Notes: a model not told the origin generated them from the letters alone. Shown: positions 1-8,413, numbered from the stretch's first letter. The stretch: DNA of 64,000 bases from Streptomyces zhihengii (GCF_016919245.1 NZ_JAFEJA010000001.1:744001-808000); one strand, 5' to 3'. Translations and numbers: made by a program.

Positions 1-224
1 CCCTCGCGGTAGGTGCCGGCGCGGACATAGGTGACCCGGTCGCCGAGTTCCGCGGCCCGGTGGCGCATCGCGGAGAGCACCAGATGGGCCTTGGCGCGGT
101 GGAACCGGCGGCGCCGGAAGACCGCGCGGGACTCGATCATCAGCAGCGGTTCGGAGCGGGAGGGGCCGTCCTCGCCGGGGGTGAGGAAGTGCGGCCCGAG
201 CTGGTCGCCGAAGAGCCAGTGCAC
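1..224 (-). CDS. Photolyase/cryptochrome-related protein, N-terminal 74 residues (cut by window edge)
   Basis: A GTG start at 224 has a GGAGGAG ribosome-binding site 8 nt upstream. The protein begins VHWLFGDQLGPHFL and contains LLMIESRAVFRRR and AHLVLSAMRHRAAELG. This is the N-terminal Rossmann-like domain of the deoxyribodipyrimidine-photolyase-related (DPRP, iron-sulfur bacterial cryptochrome/photolyase) family, where a short GDQL motif opens the protein. Family members bind FAD and an iron-sulfur cluster and repair (6-4) photoproducts or act as light sensors, with the catalytic half at the C-terminus, which lies outside the window. The gene runs off the left edge, so the catalytic and cluster residues cannot be checked. 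No clear promoter is visible between it and the three hairpins upstream (261-500). Confidence 0.8.
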   Translation of the reverse strand, partial: MHWLFGDQLGPHFLTPGEDGPSRSEPLLMIESRAVFRRRRFHRAKAHLVLSAMRHRAAELGDRVTYVRAGTYRE

Positions 225-260
225 GCGAGGGTCTCCTCCGTGGTGGGCGGCCGGGACGCG

Positions 261-306
261 GGCCGGCCCGGTGGCGGGGAGTCGCTCCCCGCCACCGGGA
301 CCGGCC
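261..306 (-). other. 21-bp hairpin just upstream of the photolyase-like gene
   Basis: A 15-bp perfect inverted repeat (267-281 with 285-299, loop TCG) is extended by GGCCGG at 261-266 pairing with CCGGCC at 301-306 across one bulged A. It ends about 37 nt before the photolyase start codon on the same strand. It could terminate upstream transcription, or act as an attenuator or leader structure for the photolyase gene; which one cannot be told from sequence. Confidence 0.6.
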
Positions 307-410
307 CACCGCGCCCACCGTAGGCGCGGGCGCCCACGGCGCCCGGCGCGGCGCGCCGGGGTGCGCGGCGCGGGGGTGCGCGGCGCGGGGGCGGTGGGGG
401 TGCGCCCGCG

Positions 411-453
411 CGCGCCCGGTGGTCCGCGGTGACACCGCGGACCACCGGGCGCG
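411..453 (-). terminator. Perfect 20-bp hairpin, likely terminator
   Basis: The arms at 411-430 and 434-453 are exact reverse complements with a 3-nt loop; the core reads GGTCCGCGGT-GAC-ACCGCGGACC. Streptomycete terminators are often GC-rich hairpins without a U-tract, so this fits the end of the MmpL transcript, with the tandem repeat lying between the MmpL stop and this hairpin. Confidence 0.65.
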
Positions 454-460
454 GACCCGC

Positions 461-500
461 GCGGAGCGTGTCCGCGGTGTGCACCGCGGACGCGCTCCGC
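461..500 (-). terminator. Second 19-bp hairpin next to the repeat array
   Basis: The arms at 461-479 and 482-500 are complementary with a single G-T type mismatch. It abuts the first 133-bp repeat and is separated from the 411-453 hairpin by only 7 nt, so RNA from the MmpL side would meet two stable hairpins in series. Confidence 0.6.
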
Positions 501-514
501 AGGCACGGGCCAAA

Positions 515-806
515 GCGGCGTCCGGCAGCGCCCCCGGCGGCGGCACCGCGACGGCGGGCTCACCGCCGCTCCCGGCGGCGGCACCGCGACGGGGACCGTC
601 TCCGCCACCTCTCGACGTGCACCATGCCCGGCGGGCGCGGACCCGAAGCGGCGTCCGGCAGCGCCCCCGGCGGCTGCACCGCGACGGCGAGCTCACCGCC
701 GCTCCCGGCGGCTGCACCGCGACGGGGACCGTCTCCGCCACCTCTCGACGTGCACCGTGCCCGGCGGGCGCGGACCCGAAGCGGCGTCCGGCAGCGCCCC
801 CGGCGG
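515..806. repeat. 133-bp tandem repeat, two full copies plus 26 bp
   Basis: Copies start at 515, 648 and 781 with the unit opening GCGGCGTCCGGCAGCG; the spacing is exactly 133 bp both times. By eye copies 1 and 2 differ at only about four positions, and copy 3 stops after 26 bp, 25 bp before the mmpL stop codon. Each unit contains an internal duplication of GGCACCGCGACGG (as GGCTGCACCGCGACGG in copy 2). Frames through it give only low-complexity Ala/Pro/Arg protein, so it is not coding. It fills most of the 606-bp gene-free stretch 225-830 together with the three hairpins. Confidence 0.85.
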
Positions 807-830
807 GCCCGCCCCGCCCGCCCCCGGCGG

Positions 831-2945
831 CTACACCGCGGCGGGAGCCTTCTCCGCCTCCTCGCGGTGGGACTCGCGGGCCAGCCTGCTCGGCCACCAC
901 GCCTTCGGGCCGATGTCGACGACCAGCGCCGGCACCAGCAGCGACCGGACGACGAGGGTGTCGAGCAGGACGCCGAAGGCGACGATGAACGCGATCTGCA
1001 CCAGGAAGGCCAGCGGGATCACCATCAGTGCGGCGAAGGTGGCGGCGAGGACGACGCCCGCGGAGGTGATGACCCCGCCGGTGGTGGTCAGCCCGCGCAG
1101 CACACCCAGCCGGGTGCCGTGGGTGAGGGTCTCCTCGCGGACCCGGGACATCAGGAAGATGTTGTAGTCGACGCCGAGGGCCACCAGGAAGACGAATCCG
1201 TAGAGCGGGACGGAGGCGTCCGTGCCGCTGAAGCCGAGCAGATGCTCGAAGACCAGGGCCGACACCCCCAGCGTGGCGAGGAAGTTGAGGGCGACCGTGG
1301 CCACGAGCAGCACCGGTACCAGCAGGGAGCGCAGCAGCATCACGAGGATCAGCAGGATGATCGCGAGCACGACGGGCACGATGATCGTCCGGTCGCGTGC
1401 CGCGGTCTGCTGGGTGTCGTACTGCTGGGCCGTGTAGCCGCCGACGATCGCGCCCGCGTCCGGTACGGCGTGCACCTGCTCGCGCAGCCGCTCCACGGTG
1501 TCCTTGGCCGCGTCGCTGTCGGCCGCCGCCTCCAGCGTGGCGTCGATGCGCACCCGGCCGTCAACGACCAGCGGGTCGCCGGTGCCGGGGCGCCCGGCGG
1601 CGGAGACCGCGGCGGCCGACGCGACACCGTCGGTGCCCTCGGCCGCGGCGGTGACCTGCTCGGCCCGGTCGGCGGAGGCGATGATCACGGCGGGGTTGCC
1701 CGAGCCGCCGGGGAAGTGCTTGCCGAGGGTCTCCTGCGCGGCCACCGAGGGGGCGTCGTTGACGAAGATCTCGTCCAGGGGCACGCCCTTGGAGGAGAGC
1801 GCCGGGGAGAAGGCGGCGAAGGCGGTCAGGACGAGCGCGGTGGACACCCACACCTTGCGCGGCGCGCGGTCGACGACCGCGGCGACCCGGCGCCACACGC
1901 CGTGCCCCTCGGCGGTGGCGTCCGAGGGCTTCGGCTTGGCGGGCCAGTACGCGGCCCGGCCGAGCAGGGCCAGCACGGCGGGCAGGAAGGTCAGGGTGGA
2001 CAGCACGGCGCAGACGATGCCGATGGCGCCGACGGGGCCGAGGGCCCGGTTGTTGGTGAGGTCGCTCGCGAGGAGGGCGAGCAGGCCGAGGGCGACGGTC
2101 GCGGCGCTGGCGGTGATCGCGCCGAAGGAGCGGCGCACCGCCGCCATGGCGGCCGCGGCCCGGTCGCCGCGGACCGCGAGTTCCTCGCGGAAGCGGGCGG
2201 CGAGCAGCAGCGCGTAGTCGGTGGCGGCGCCGATCACGAGGATGGAGAGGATGCCCTGCACCTGCCCGTCGACCCGGACGACGTCCCGGTCGGCGAGCGC
2301 GTACACCACGGCGCAGGCGAGGCCGAGCGCGAAGACGGCGCCGAGGATGATGACGAACGGCAGCAGCACGCTGCGGTAGACCAGGAGCAGGATGAGCAGC
2401 ACGGCCGCGAGGGCCACGCCGAGGAGCAGGCCGTCGATGCCGGCGAAGGCGTCGGAGAGGTCGGCCTGGCTCGCCGCGGGTCCGGCGAGCTGCGCCTCGG
2501 TGCCCGTGACGGCGCCCGCCGCCTCGCTCACCTCGCCGAGGACGGTGGGCAGTTCCTCCCCGAGGTCGGGCTGGAGCTGGACGACCGCCTGCAGGGCCTC
2601 GCCGTCCTCGGAGACGAAGGCGGGCGAGGGCTGTCCGACGACGCCGGGGCGGTCGGCGAGTCCGGCGATCGCACGGGTCGCCTCGGCCTGCTGCGCCTCG
2701 GTGACCTTGCCGCCGTCCGCCGTCCAGACGACGATCGCGGGCACGGTCTCGCCCTGGTCGAACGCCTCGCGTGCGGTGAGCACCTGGGTGGATTCGGCGT
2801 CCTGCGGCAGGAACGCGGCCTGGTCGTTGGTGGCCACCTCGCCCAGCTTGCCCGCGTACGGTCCGAGCGTGCCGCCGACGCCCAGCCAGACGACCAGCAG
2901 GACGAGCGGTACCAGCCACCGGGCCCAGCGCGGTGTGTTCCTCAT
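831..2945 (-). CDS. MmpL-family RND transporter
   Basis: A 704-residue integral membrane protein beginning MRNTPRWARWLVPLVLLVVW; the start at 2945 is preceded by GGGGA and is preferred over an upstream ATG at 2975. It shows the family layout: N-terminal membrane helix, periplasmic domain (about 35-185), a block of five or six helices (about 190-350), second periplasmic domain (about 390-520) and a second helix block (about 530-690). Motifs such as GAATDYALLLAARFREE and ALGVDYNIFLMSRVREE are the typical MMPL/RND helix-4 segments with the acidic residues used for proton coupling. The family exports lipids, siderophores or small molecules; the substrate here is unknown. It appears monocistronic, with a palindrome just upstream (2966-2980) suggesting a local repressor. 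Confidence 0.93.
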   Translation of the reverse strand: MRNTPRWARWLVPLVLLVVWLGVGGTLGPYAGKLGEVATNDQAAFLPQDAESTQVLTAREAFDQGETVPAIVVWTADGGKVTEAQQAEATRAIAGLADRPGVVGQPSPAFVSEDGEALQAVVQLQPDLGEELPTVLGEVSEAAGAVTGTEAQLAGPAASQADLSDAFAGIDGLLLGVALAAVLLILLLVYRSVLLPFVIILGAVFALGLACAVVYALADRDVVRVDGQVQGILSILVIGAATDYALLLAARFREELAVRGDRAAAAMAAVRRSFGAITASAATVALGLLALLASDLTNNRALGPVGAIGIVCAVLSTLTFLPAVLALLGRAAYWPAKPKPSDATAEGHGVWRRVAAVVDRAPRKVWVSTALVLTAFAAFSPALSSKGVPLDEIFVNDAPSVAAQETLGKHFPGGSGNPAVIIASADRAEQVTAAAEGTDGVASAAAVSAAGRPGTGDPLVVDGRVRIDATLEAAADSDAAKDTVERLREQVHAVPDAGAIVGGYTAQQYDTQQTAARDRTIIVPVVLAIILLILVMLLRSLLVPVLLVATVALNFLATLGVSALVFEHLLGFSGTDASVPLYGFVFLVALGVDYNIFLMSRVREETLTHGTRLGVLRGLTTTGGVITSAGVVLAATFAALMVIPLAFLVQIAFIVAFGVLLDTLVVRSLLVPALVVDIGPKAWWPSRLARESHREEAEKAPAAV

Positions 2946-2965
2946 GGGATCCCCAAGCATCGCGG

Positions 2966-2991
2966 AGTGTGTCACTCACTAAGAATGTCAA
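2966..2991 (-). promoter_or_regulatory. Near-palindromic operator and TTGACA box before mmpL
   Basis: At 2966-2980 the sequence AGTGTGTCACTCACT is an almost perfect 15-bp palindrome centred 28 bp upstream of the mmpL ATG. On the minus strand TTGACA lies immediately upstream at 2991-2986. I could not find a convincing -10 at 17 nt. The arrangement resembles a TetR/MarR-type operator overlapping a promoter, common for MmpL-type pumps; no such regulator gene is adjacent. Confidence 0.45.
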
Positions 2992-3143
2992 TCGTCGAGA
3001 CACTTTATCGTGCGAAAGCCCGTGCCCGGCACACCCCCGCTCCCTGCCCTCCCCTTCTGCCCCGCACGGCACCCCGGATGCGCCGGCCGGGACGCAGCCG
3101 GAACACGGTGCCGGGAGCACCGCCGCCCCGGGACGGAAAGGGC

Positions 3144-3174
3144 GCGGCCCCGCCTCGGGGGAAGGCGGGGCCGC
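3144..3174 (-). terminator. Terminator of the fasciclin gene
   Basis: A 12-bp perfect hairpin, arms 3144-3155 and 3163-3174 (GCGGCCCCGCCT with AGGCGGGGCCGC), lies 39 nt after the stop of the fasciclin-domain gene on the same strand. Confidence 0.75.
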
Positions 3175-3213
3175 ACCGGTTCCGCCGCCCGTCACGGGCG
3201 GCCTGCCGAGAGG

Positions 3214-3867
3214 TCAGGACTTGGGCATCAGGACGGTGTCGACGATGTAGACGGTGGCGTTGGCGGTGGGGACGTTGCCGCAGACGACCTTGGAGGTGTC
3301 GTTGACGGTGTAGTTCTCGCCGGAGCCCTTGGTCGTCAGGGTGGACTTCTGGAGGGTCGGGTAGGTGCCGTTCTCCAGCTGCTGCGGCGTGAGCTTCTCG
3401 CCGACCACGTGGTACGTGAGGATGTTGGTCAGCATCTCCTTGTCGGCGAGGACCTTGTCGAGGTCGGCCTTCGGGATCTTGGCGAAGGCGTCGTTGGTCG
3501 GCGCGAACACGGTGATGTTCTGCGCGTTGTTGAGGGTGTCGACGAGACCGGCCTTCTTGACGGCGGTGACCAGGGTCGACAGCGCCGGATTGTTGGAGGC
3601 GGCGGTGGCGACGGGGTCCTTGGCCATGCCGTCGAACGAGCCCGCACCGTCCTTCGGCACCGAGGCGCACGCCGGGCCGAAGGGAGCGTCCGTGGCGGCC
3701 GAGGCGTCCATGGACGGGCTGGCCTTGTCCTCGGCCGGGGCCGAACTCGCCGTGTCGGAAGCCGAGTCGGAGGAGCTGCCGTCGCTCCCGCAGGCCGTCA
3801 GGGCGAGCGGCAGGACAGCGGCGGCGGCAACGGCGACAGCGGCACGGCGGAAACGGAACGCGTTCAT
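3214..3867 (-). CDS. Fasciclin-domain surface lipoprotein
   Basis: A 217-residue protein. Residues 1-26 form a lipoprotein signal ending in lipobox LTAC with Cys26 as the lipidation site. A Ser/Ala/Asp-rich linker (27-65) leads to one fasciclin (FAS1) domain (about 78-217) with the conserved FAPTNDAF and YHVV segments and a C-terminal INATVYIVDTVLMP-like end. Fasciclin domains mediate adhesion or surface interactions; in actinomycetes similar proteins resemble the mycobacterial MPT70/MPB70 antigens. An AGGAG site precedes the ATG at 3867. It appears monocistronic with its own terminator; the transcription signal in the 364-bp upstream region is not obvious. Confidence 0.93.
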   Translation of the reverse strand: MNAFRFRRAAVAVAAAAVLPLALTACGSDGSSSDSASDTASSAPAEDKASPSMDASAATDAPFGPACASVPKDGAGSFDGMAKDPVATAASNNPALSTLVTAVKKAGLVDTLNNAQNITVFAPTNDAFAKIPKADLDKVLADKEMLTNILTYHVVGEKLTPQQLENGTYPTLQKSTLTTKGSGENYTVNDTSKVVCGNVPTANATVYIVDTVLMPKS

Positions 3868-4231
3868 CGATATCTCCTGGGGTGTTCACTTCGTCACACA
3901 GAGTGACTTGATGGGGGTGCGGGAGGCGGAGGGCCTCGCACGGAGGGTCGGTTCGGGGGCTACGCGGTGACGACCGCCGGAGGTCTCCCGCCCACCGGGC
4001 GGGCGGCCCGCGCGCCGGCGCGTATCGCGCCCGGGGCCGGGACACGGCCCGGAGCCGGGCGGCCGCGGCGGGCGGTGGCTGCTCTCTCGATCGTCACAAC
4101 CCTTATTCGGCGCTCGGGCGGCCTTGGATTGGTGTGTCCCTCGAAAGAGTGATCAGCCCGTGTCGGCCCGACGGACCGGAAGCCGCGGCGGGCCCCTTGG
4201 CGCAAGGTCTGAACAGTGCTTCACTTCTTTC
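3868..4231. other. 364-bp divergent intergenic region
   Basis: This region separates the fasciclin gene (-) from the TetR gene (+) and must hold both promoters. Coding potential is absent. I could not pick convincing -35/-10 pairs or an inverted repeat for TetR autoregulation; only a less GC-rich patch around 4095-4150 stands out. Confidence 0.4.
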
Positions 4232-4882
4232 ATGGCCTACCGCAAGACCCCCGCCGAACTGCGCCGCCTCGAAGCCGCCCGCGAGCATCTGGTGGCCCGC
4301 GCCACCGAGGTCGTGGCCGAGGTGGGGTGGGCGCAGGCGTCCGTGACCGCCGTCGCCGACGCCGCGGGCATCGCGGCCGGTTCGGTGTACCAGCACTTCC
4401 CGTCGAAGGCGGCCCTCGGCGTCGAGGTCTTCCGGCGGGCCGCGGGGCGGGAGGTGGAGGTCCTCGGCGAGGTGCTGCGCGGCTCCGGCTCGCCCGTCGA
4501 CCGCCTCGCCGCCGGGGTCGGGGTCTTCGCCCGCCGGGCACTGGAGAACCGGGGACTCGCCTACGCGCTGCTCGCCGCACCGGCGGAACCGGCGGTCGGC
4601 GCCGAGCGCCTGGAGTACCGCCGCCGCTACCGCGCCCTGTTCGCCGAGGTGATCGCCGAAGGCATGCGCGAGGGCCTGCTGCCGCCGCAGGACGGGGAGG
4701 TGACCGCCGCCGCGCTCACCGGGGCGGTCGGCGAGGTGCTCGTCGACCCGCTGGCCGCGCCGGACGGCACCGGCCCGCGCACCGGCACCGGCACCGGCAC
4801 CGGCACCGATGGCCTGCTCGCCGAACTCGTCGCGATGGCGCTCCGCTGCTCGGGCGCCCCGTCCGCGGCGCCCCTGACCTGA
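4232..4882 (+). CDS. TetR-family transcriptional regulator
   Basis: A 216-residue protein starting MAYRKTPAELRRLEAARE at 4232; an in-frame ATG at 4124 exists but adds non-family sequence. Residues 10-60 are a TetR helix-turn-helix with SVTAVADAAGIAAGSVYQHFPSKAAL. The rest is a helical ligand-binding domain of unknown ligand. Near the C-terminus a hexanucleotide run (CACCGG units, about 4780-4807) encodes alternating Gly-Thr. No clear Shine-Dalgarno precedes the start, so translation may be leaderless. It sits 43 bp upstream of an acyl-CoA dehydrogenase gene on the same strand, suggesting that it controls that gene and the following monooxygenase. Confidence 0.9.
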   Translation: MAYRKTPAELRRLEAAREHLVARATEVVAEVGWAQASVTAVADAAGIAAGSVYQHFPSKAALGVEVFRRAAGREVEVLGEVLRGSGSPVDRLAAGVGVFARRALENRGLAYALLAAPAEPAVGAERLEYRRRYRALFAEVIAEGMREGLLPPQDGEVTAAALTGAVGEVLVDPLAAPDGTGPRTGTGTGTGTDGLLAELVAMALRCSGAPSAAPLT

Positions 4883-4925
4883 CCGGCGCCACCCACCCGC
4901 CCGCCACCCCACCCCGGAGGGACAC

Positions 4926-6575
4926 ATGTCCGCACCGTCCAGCAGCCCGACCGCCGTGACGCACGAGGTCACCAACCAGCCCCCGCCGCTCACCGGCCAC
5001 GACGTGGCCGACGACCCGGTGCTCCTCGAAGGGGTCCGCCGGGAGGGCGCCGCCTGGTACCTGGACGAGCTCCATCTCCTCGGCCGCCGGGCGGGGAGCG
5101 AGGAGGTCCGGCGCTGGGCCGAGGAGGCCAACCGCTACGAGCCGGTGCTGCGCACCCACGACCGGTACGGCCACCGGATCGACGAGGTCGACTTCCATCC
5201 CTCGTACCACGCGCTGATGGACGTGGCCGTGGGCGCCGGGCTCGCCGGCGCCGCCTGGGCCGACGAGCGGCCGGGCGCCCATGTCGCCCGGGCCGCCGGC
5301 TTCATGGTGTGGAGCAGCGCCGAGTCCGGTCACGGCTGCCCGGTGTCCATGACGTACGCCGTGGTGCCCGCCCTGCGCCACTCCCCCGGCCTCGCCGAGG
5401 TCTACGAGCCGCTGCTCACCGGCCGCGTCTACGACCCCGGGCTGCGCGCCCCCGCGGCGAAGCGCGGACTGCTCGCCGGCATGGGGATGACGGAGAAGCA
5501 GGGCGGCACCGACGTCCGCGCCAACACCACCACCGCGACGGAGCAGGCCGACGGGACCTGGCGGCTGCGCGGGCACAAGTGGTTCACCAGCGCCCCGATG
5601 AACGACCTGTTCCTGGTGCTCGCGCAGGCGCCCGGCGGGCTGTCCTGCTTCCTGGTGCCGCGGGTGCTGCCCGACGGCAGCCGCAACACCTTCCGCATCC
5701 AGCGCCTCAAGGACAAGCTCGGCAACCGCTCGAACGCCAGCAGCGAGCCCGAGTTCGACGACACCGTGGCCTGGCTCGTGGGCGCCGAGGGCAAGGGGGT
5801 GCGCACGATCATCGACATGGTCACCATGACCCGGCTCGACTGCGTCCTCGGGTCGGCGTCCGGCACCCGGGCGGCGCTCGCCGAGGCGGCCCACCACGCG
5901 CGCCACCGCAGGGTGTTCGGCGCCGGGCTGATCGACCAGCCGCTGATGCGCAACGTCCTCGCCGACCTGGGCCTGGAGTCCGAGGCGGCGACGACGCTGG
6001 CCCTGCGCCTGGCGGGCGCCGTCGACCGGGCCCGGCGGGGCGACGACGGGGAGCGCGCGTTCCTGCGGCTGGCGACGGCCGTGGGCAAGTACTGGGTGTG
6101 CAAGCGGCAGCCCGCGGCCGTGGCCGAGGCGCTGGAGTGCCTCGGCGGCAACGGCTACGACGAGGCGTCGGGGATGCCGCGTCTCTACCGGGACGCGCCC
6201 CTCAACGGCATCTGGGAGGGGTCCGGCAACGTCAACGCCCTGGACCTGCTGCGCGCCCTCGCGCGGGAGCCCGCCTCGCTGGAGGCGTTCCACGCCGAGA
6301 TCGGCGCCGCCGCGGGCGGCGACCGCCGGCTCGACACCGCCTGGGCCGCCCTCAAGGACGAGCTGGTCCTCACCGAGGACGCCCCGCTGCGGGCCCGGCG
6401 CGTCATCGAGCGCGCGGCGCTGGTGCTCCAGGGCTCGCTGCTGGTGCGTCACGCCCCGGCCGCCGTCGCGGACGCCTTCTGCGCATCGCGGCTGGCGGGT
6501 GACCGGGGTCTGGCCTTCGGCACCCTGCCGCCGGGCACGGACTTCGCGGGGCTGCTGGAGCGCCTGCCCGGCTGA
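4926..6575 (+). CDS. AidB-like acyl-CoA dehydrogenase family flavoprotein
   Basis: A 549-residue protein, the length of E. coli AidB and longer than ordinary acyl-CoA dehydrogenases. It carries blocks I recognise from AidB: GLLAGMGMTEKQGGTDVRAN, RLKDKLGNRSNASSEPEF, MTRLDCVLGS and LNGIWEGSGNV. AidB-type enzymes bind FAD in the acyl-CoA dehydrogenase fold and have a C-terminal helical extension; E. coli AidB is an alkylation-response protein with weak isovaleryl-CoA dehydrogenase activity and DNA binding. The start at 4926 has GGAGG 6 nt upstream. It follows the TetR gene closely and precedes an FAD hydroxylase, so a small detoxification or catabolic operon is plausible. Confidence 0.92.
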   Translation: MSAPSSSPTAVTHEVTNQPPPLTGHDVADDPVLLEGVRREGAAWYLDELHLLGRRAGSEEVRRWAEEANRYEPVLRTHDRYGHRIDEVDFHPSYHALMDVAVGAGLAGAAWADERPGAHVARAAGFMVWSSAESGHGCPVSMTYAVVPALRHSPGLAEVYEPLLTGRVYDPGLRAPAAKRGLLAGMGMTEKQGGTDVRANTTTATEQADGTWRLRGHKWFTSAPMNDLFLVLAQAPGGLSCFLVPRVLPDGSRNTFRIQRLKDKLGNRSNASSEPEFDDTVAWLVGAEGKGVRTIIDMVTMTRLDCVLGSASGTRAALAEAAHHARHRRVFGAGLIDQPLMRNVLADLGLESEAATTLALRLAGAVDRARRGDDGERAFLRLATAVGKYWVCKRQPAAVAEALECLGGNGYDEASGMPRLYRDAPLNGIWEGSGNVNALDLLRALAREPASLEAFHAEIGAAAGGDRRLDTAWAALKDELVLTEDAPLRARRVIERAALVLQGSLLVRHAPAAVADAFCASRLAGDRGLAFGTLPPGTDFAGLLERLPG

Positions 6576-6737
6576 GCGTCCCGCCGTCCCCGGCCGGACG
6601 GCGCGGGCGCGGGGGCGGGTGCGTGCGGCTCGGCCGCGCCCGGGCGGACCGGCCCCGGCCGCCGCCGGGCGGTGGAGGTGCAGCGGTCCGGCGGGCGGCA
6701 GACCATGGGACGGGGGCCGGTCCCGGGAGGCGCGCCG

Positions 6738-8408
6738 ATGCACATCCACAACCAGTACACCGTCGACGTCCTCGTGGCCGGCGCCGGCCCGGTGGGGCTC
6801 ACGGCCGCCGGTGAGCTGCGCAGACGCGGCGTCTCGGTCCGCGTCGTCGACCGGCTGCCCGCCCGGCTGCCGTACGCGAAGGCGGTGGGCATCCAGCCGC
6901 GCACCCTGGAGCTGTGGGACCGCGCGGGGCTCGCCCGGCAGATGCTGGAGGCGGCCGTGCCCATGCTCGGCCAGCTCCTGTACGTCGACGGCGCCGAGCG
7001 GCAGCGGTTCGACCTGGTGCTGCCGCCCGAGGTGCCCTACGGCTTCGCCGCGCTGCCCCAGTACGAGACCGAACGCATCCTGGAGGAGCACCTCGACGGC
7101 TTCGGGACGCGCGTCGAACGCGACACCGAGCTGGTCTCGTTCGAGCAGGACGAGGACGGGGTGACCGCGCGTCTGGCGCGCACCGGGGTGGACGGCGGCG
7201 GCGCGGAGGAGGTCCGCTGCCGCTACCTGGTGGGCTGCGACGGGGCCCACAGCGTGGTGCGCAAGGGGCTGGGGCTGACGTTCGAGGGCGGCGCGTTCCC
7301 CGACGCGTACATGCTGGGGGACGTGGAGGTCGACTGGGACCTGCCGCCCGGCTACGGCGTGCGCTCCCTGCGCCGGGGCGCCGACGGCACCGCCGACGAC
7401 ACGCTGGTGTGCATCCCGCTGCCCGGCGCGGGCCGCTACCGCGTGTCGGCGACGGTACCGCCGGAGCTCGCGGCCCCGGGCGGGGGCGGTGCCCCGGGCG
7501 ACGGCGTCGCGCACGGTCTCCAGAACGGCCGCGCCCCTTCGCTCGCCCATGTCCAGGCGGTGCTGGACCGGCTGTCGCCGCGCCCCGCGACCGCGTCGGC
7601 CCTGCGCTGGTCGTCGGTGTTCCGCATCAGCCACCGGCTGGTGGACCGGTACGGCCGCGGCCGGGTCTTCGTCGCGGGCGACGCCGCCCACATCCATCCG
7701 CCCACGGGCGCCCAGGGCATGAACACCGGCATCCAGGACGCCTGGAACCTGGCGTGGAAGCTCGCCCTCGCCGTGGCCGGCCGCGCCCGTCCGGGGCTGC
7801 TGGGCAGCTACGACGCCGAACGGCGGCCGGTGGGCGAGGAGGTCGTGGGCCGGACGGTGCGGCACGCGGCCGAGGGTGTCCAGGCCGACCCGGCGGATCC
7901 GGCGACGGTGATGCTGCGCGAGGCGCAGCTCCTGGTCGGCTACCGGGGCAGCCCGGTCGTCGACGGCGAGGTCCCCCGTGACGGGGCGGGCCCGGGTGCC
8001 GGGGACCGGGCGCCCGACTGCGGCGGCCTGCGGGGTCGGATCGCCGCGTATCCGCTGCGGCTGTTCGACGTGCTGCGGGGCCGGGGTCATGTGCTGCTCG
8101 TCTACCGCCCCGACGCACCGGATGCCCCCGATGCCCCGGACGGCGGGCTCGAACGGCTGGCGGACCGCGCGCGGGAGGCTTCCGGCGGGCTCGTCGCGAC
8201 CCTGGCCGTCCTCGCGGGCGACGGCGCCCCGCCCACGGGGGCGGGCCCGCCCGCGTACCGGGACGCCGGGGGCGAGTTCGCCCGGCTGTACGGGGTGCGG
8301 GAGCCGACCGCCTTCCTGGTGCGGCCCGACGGCTACCTGGGCGCCCGGCTCCCGCTCCCGGCGGAGGAGTCCCTCACGGCACACCTCGCCCGGGTCTTCG
8401 CCGGGTGA
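6738..8408 (+). CDS. FAD-dependent aromatic-ring monooxygenase (PheA/MhpA type)
   Basis: A 556-residue protein with start ATG at 6738, preceded by GGGAGG. The N-terminal dinucleotide fold has GAGPVG (15-20), the CDGAHS motif at 167-172 (DG motif) and GDAAHIHPPTGAQG beginning at 314 (GD motif that binds the FAD ribityl chain). These define class A flavoprotein hydroxylases such as phenol or MhpA-type hydroxylases and rifampicin monooxygenase. The C-terminal 150 residues match the thioredoxin-like tail, interrupted by a short Asp-Ala-Pro repeat. The reaction would be NAD(P)H- and O2-dependent hydroxylation of a phenolic substrate not identifiable from sequence. It lies 162 bp behind the AidB-like gene, same direction. 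Confidence 0.92.
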   Translation: MHIHNQYTVDVLVAGAGPVGLTAAGELRRRGVSVRVVDRLPARLPYAKAVGIQPRTLELWDRAGLARQMLEAAVPMLGQLLYVDGAERQRFDLVLPPEVPYGFAALPQYETERILEEHLDGFGTRVERDTELVSFEQDEDGVTARLARTGVDGGGAEEVRCRYLVGCDGAHSVVRKGLGLTFEGGAFPDAYMLGDVEVDWDLPPGYGVRSLRRGADGTADDTLVCIPLPGAGRYRVSATVPPELAAPGGGGAPGDGVAHGLQNGRAPSLAHVQAVLDRLSPRPATASALRWSSVFRISHRLVDRYGRGRVFVAGDAAHIHPPTGAQGMNTGIQDAWNLAWKLALAVAGRARPGLLGSYDAERRPVGEEVVGRTVRHAAEGVQADPADPATVMLREAQLLVGYRGSPVVDGEVPRDGAGPGAGDRAPDCGGLRGRIAAYPLRLFDVLRGRGHVLLVYRPDAPDAPDAPDGGLERLADRAREASGGLVATLAVLAGDGAPPTGAGPPAYRDAGGEFARLYGVREPTAFLVRPDGYLGARLPLPAEESLTAHLARVFAG

Positions 8409-8413
8409 CGGCT

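Noticed and set aside
515..806. CRISPR array or mini-gene array
   Set aside because: Units are 133 bp directly abutting with no short conserved repeat/unique spacer pattern, and no cas genes are present.
429..3305. Very long plus-strand open frame over the repeat and mmpL
   Set aside because: It is antisense to a clear MmpL gene, is low-complexity, lacks family motifs and runs through the tandem repeat; high GC creates such frames.
4780..4807. CACCGG repeat as a phase-variable contingency locus
   Set aside because: The hexamer unit cannot shift the reading frame, so it would vary only Gly-Thr length in a regulator tail.
4716..8384. Long minus-strand frame opposite TetR, AidB-like and monooxygenase genes
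   Set aside because: The plus-strand proteins have full families, start sites and codon bias; the minus frame is a shadow.
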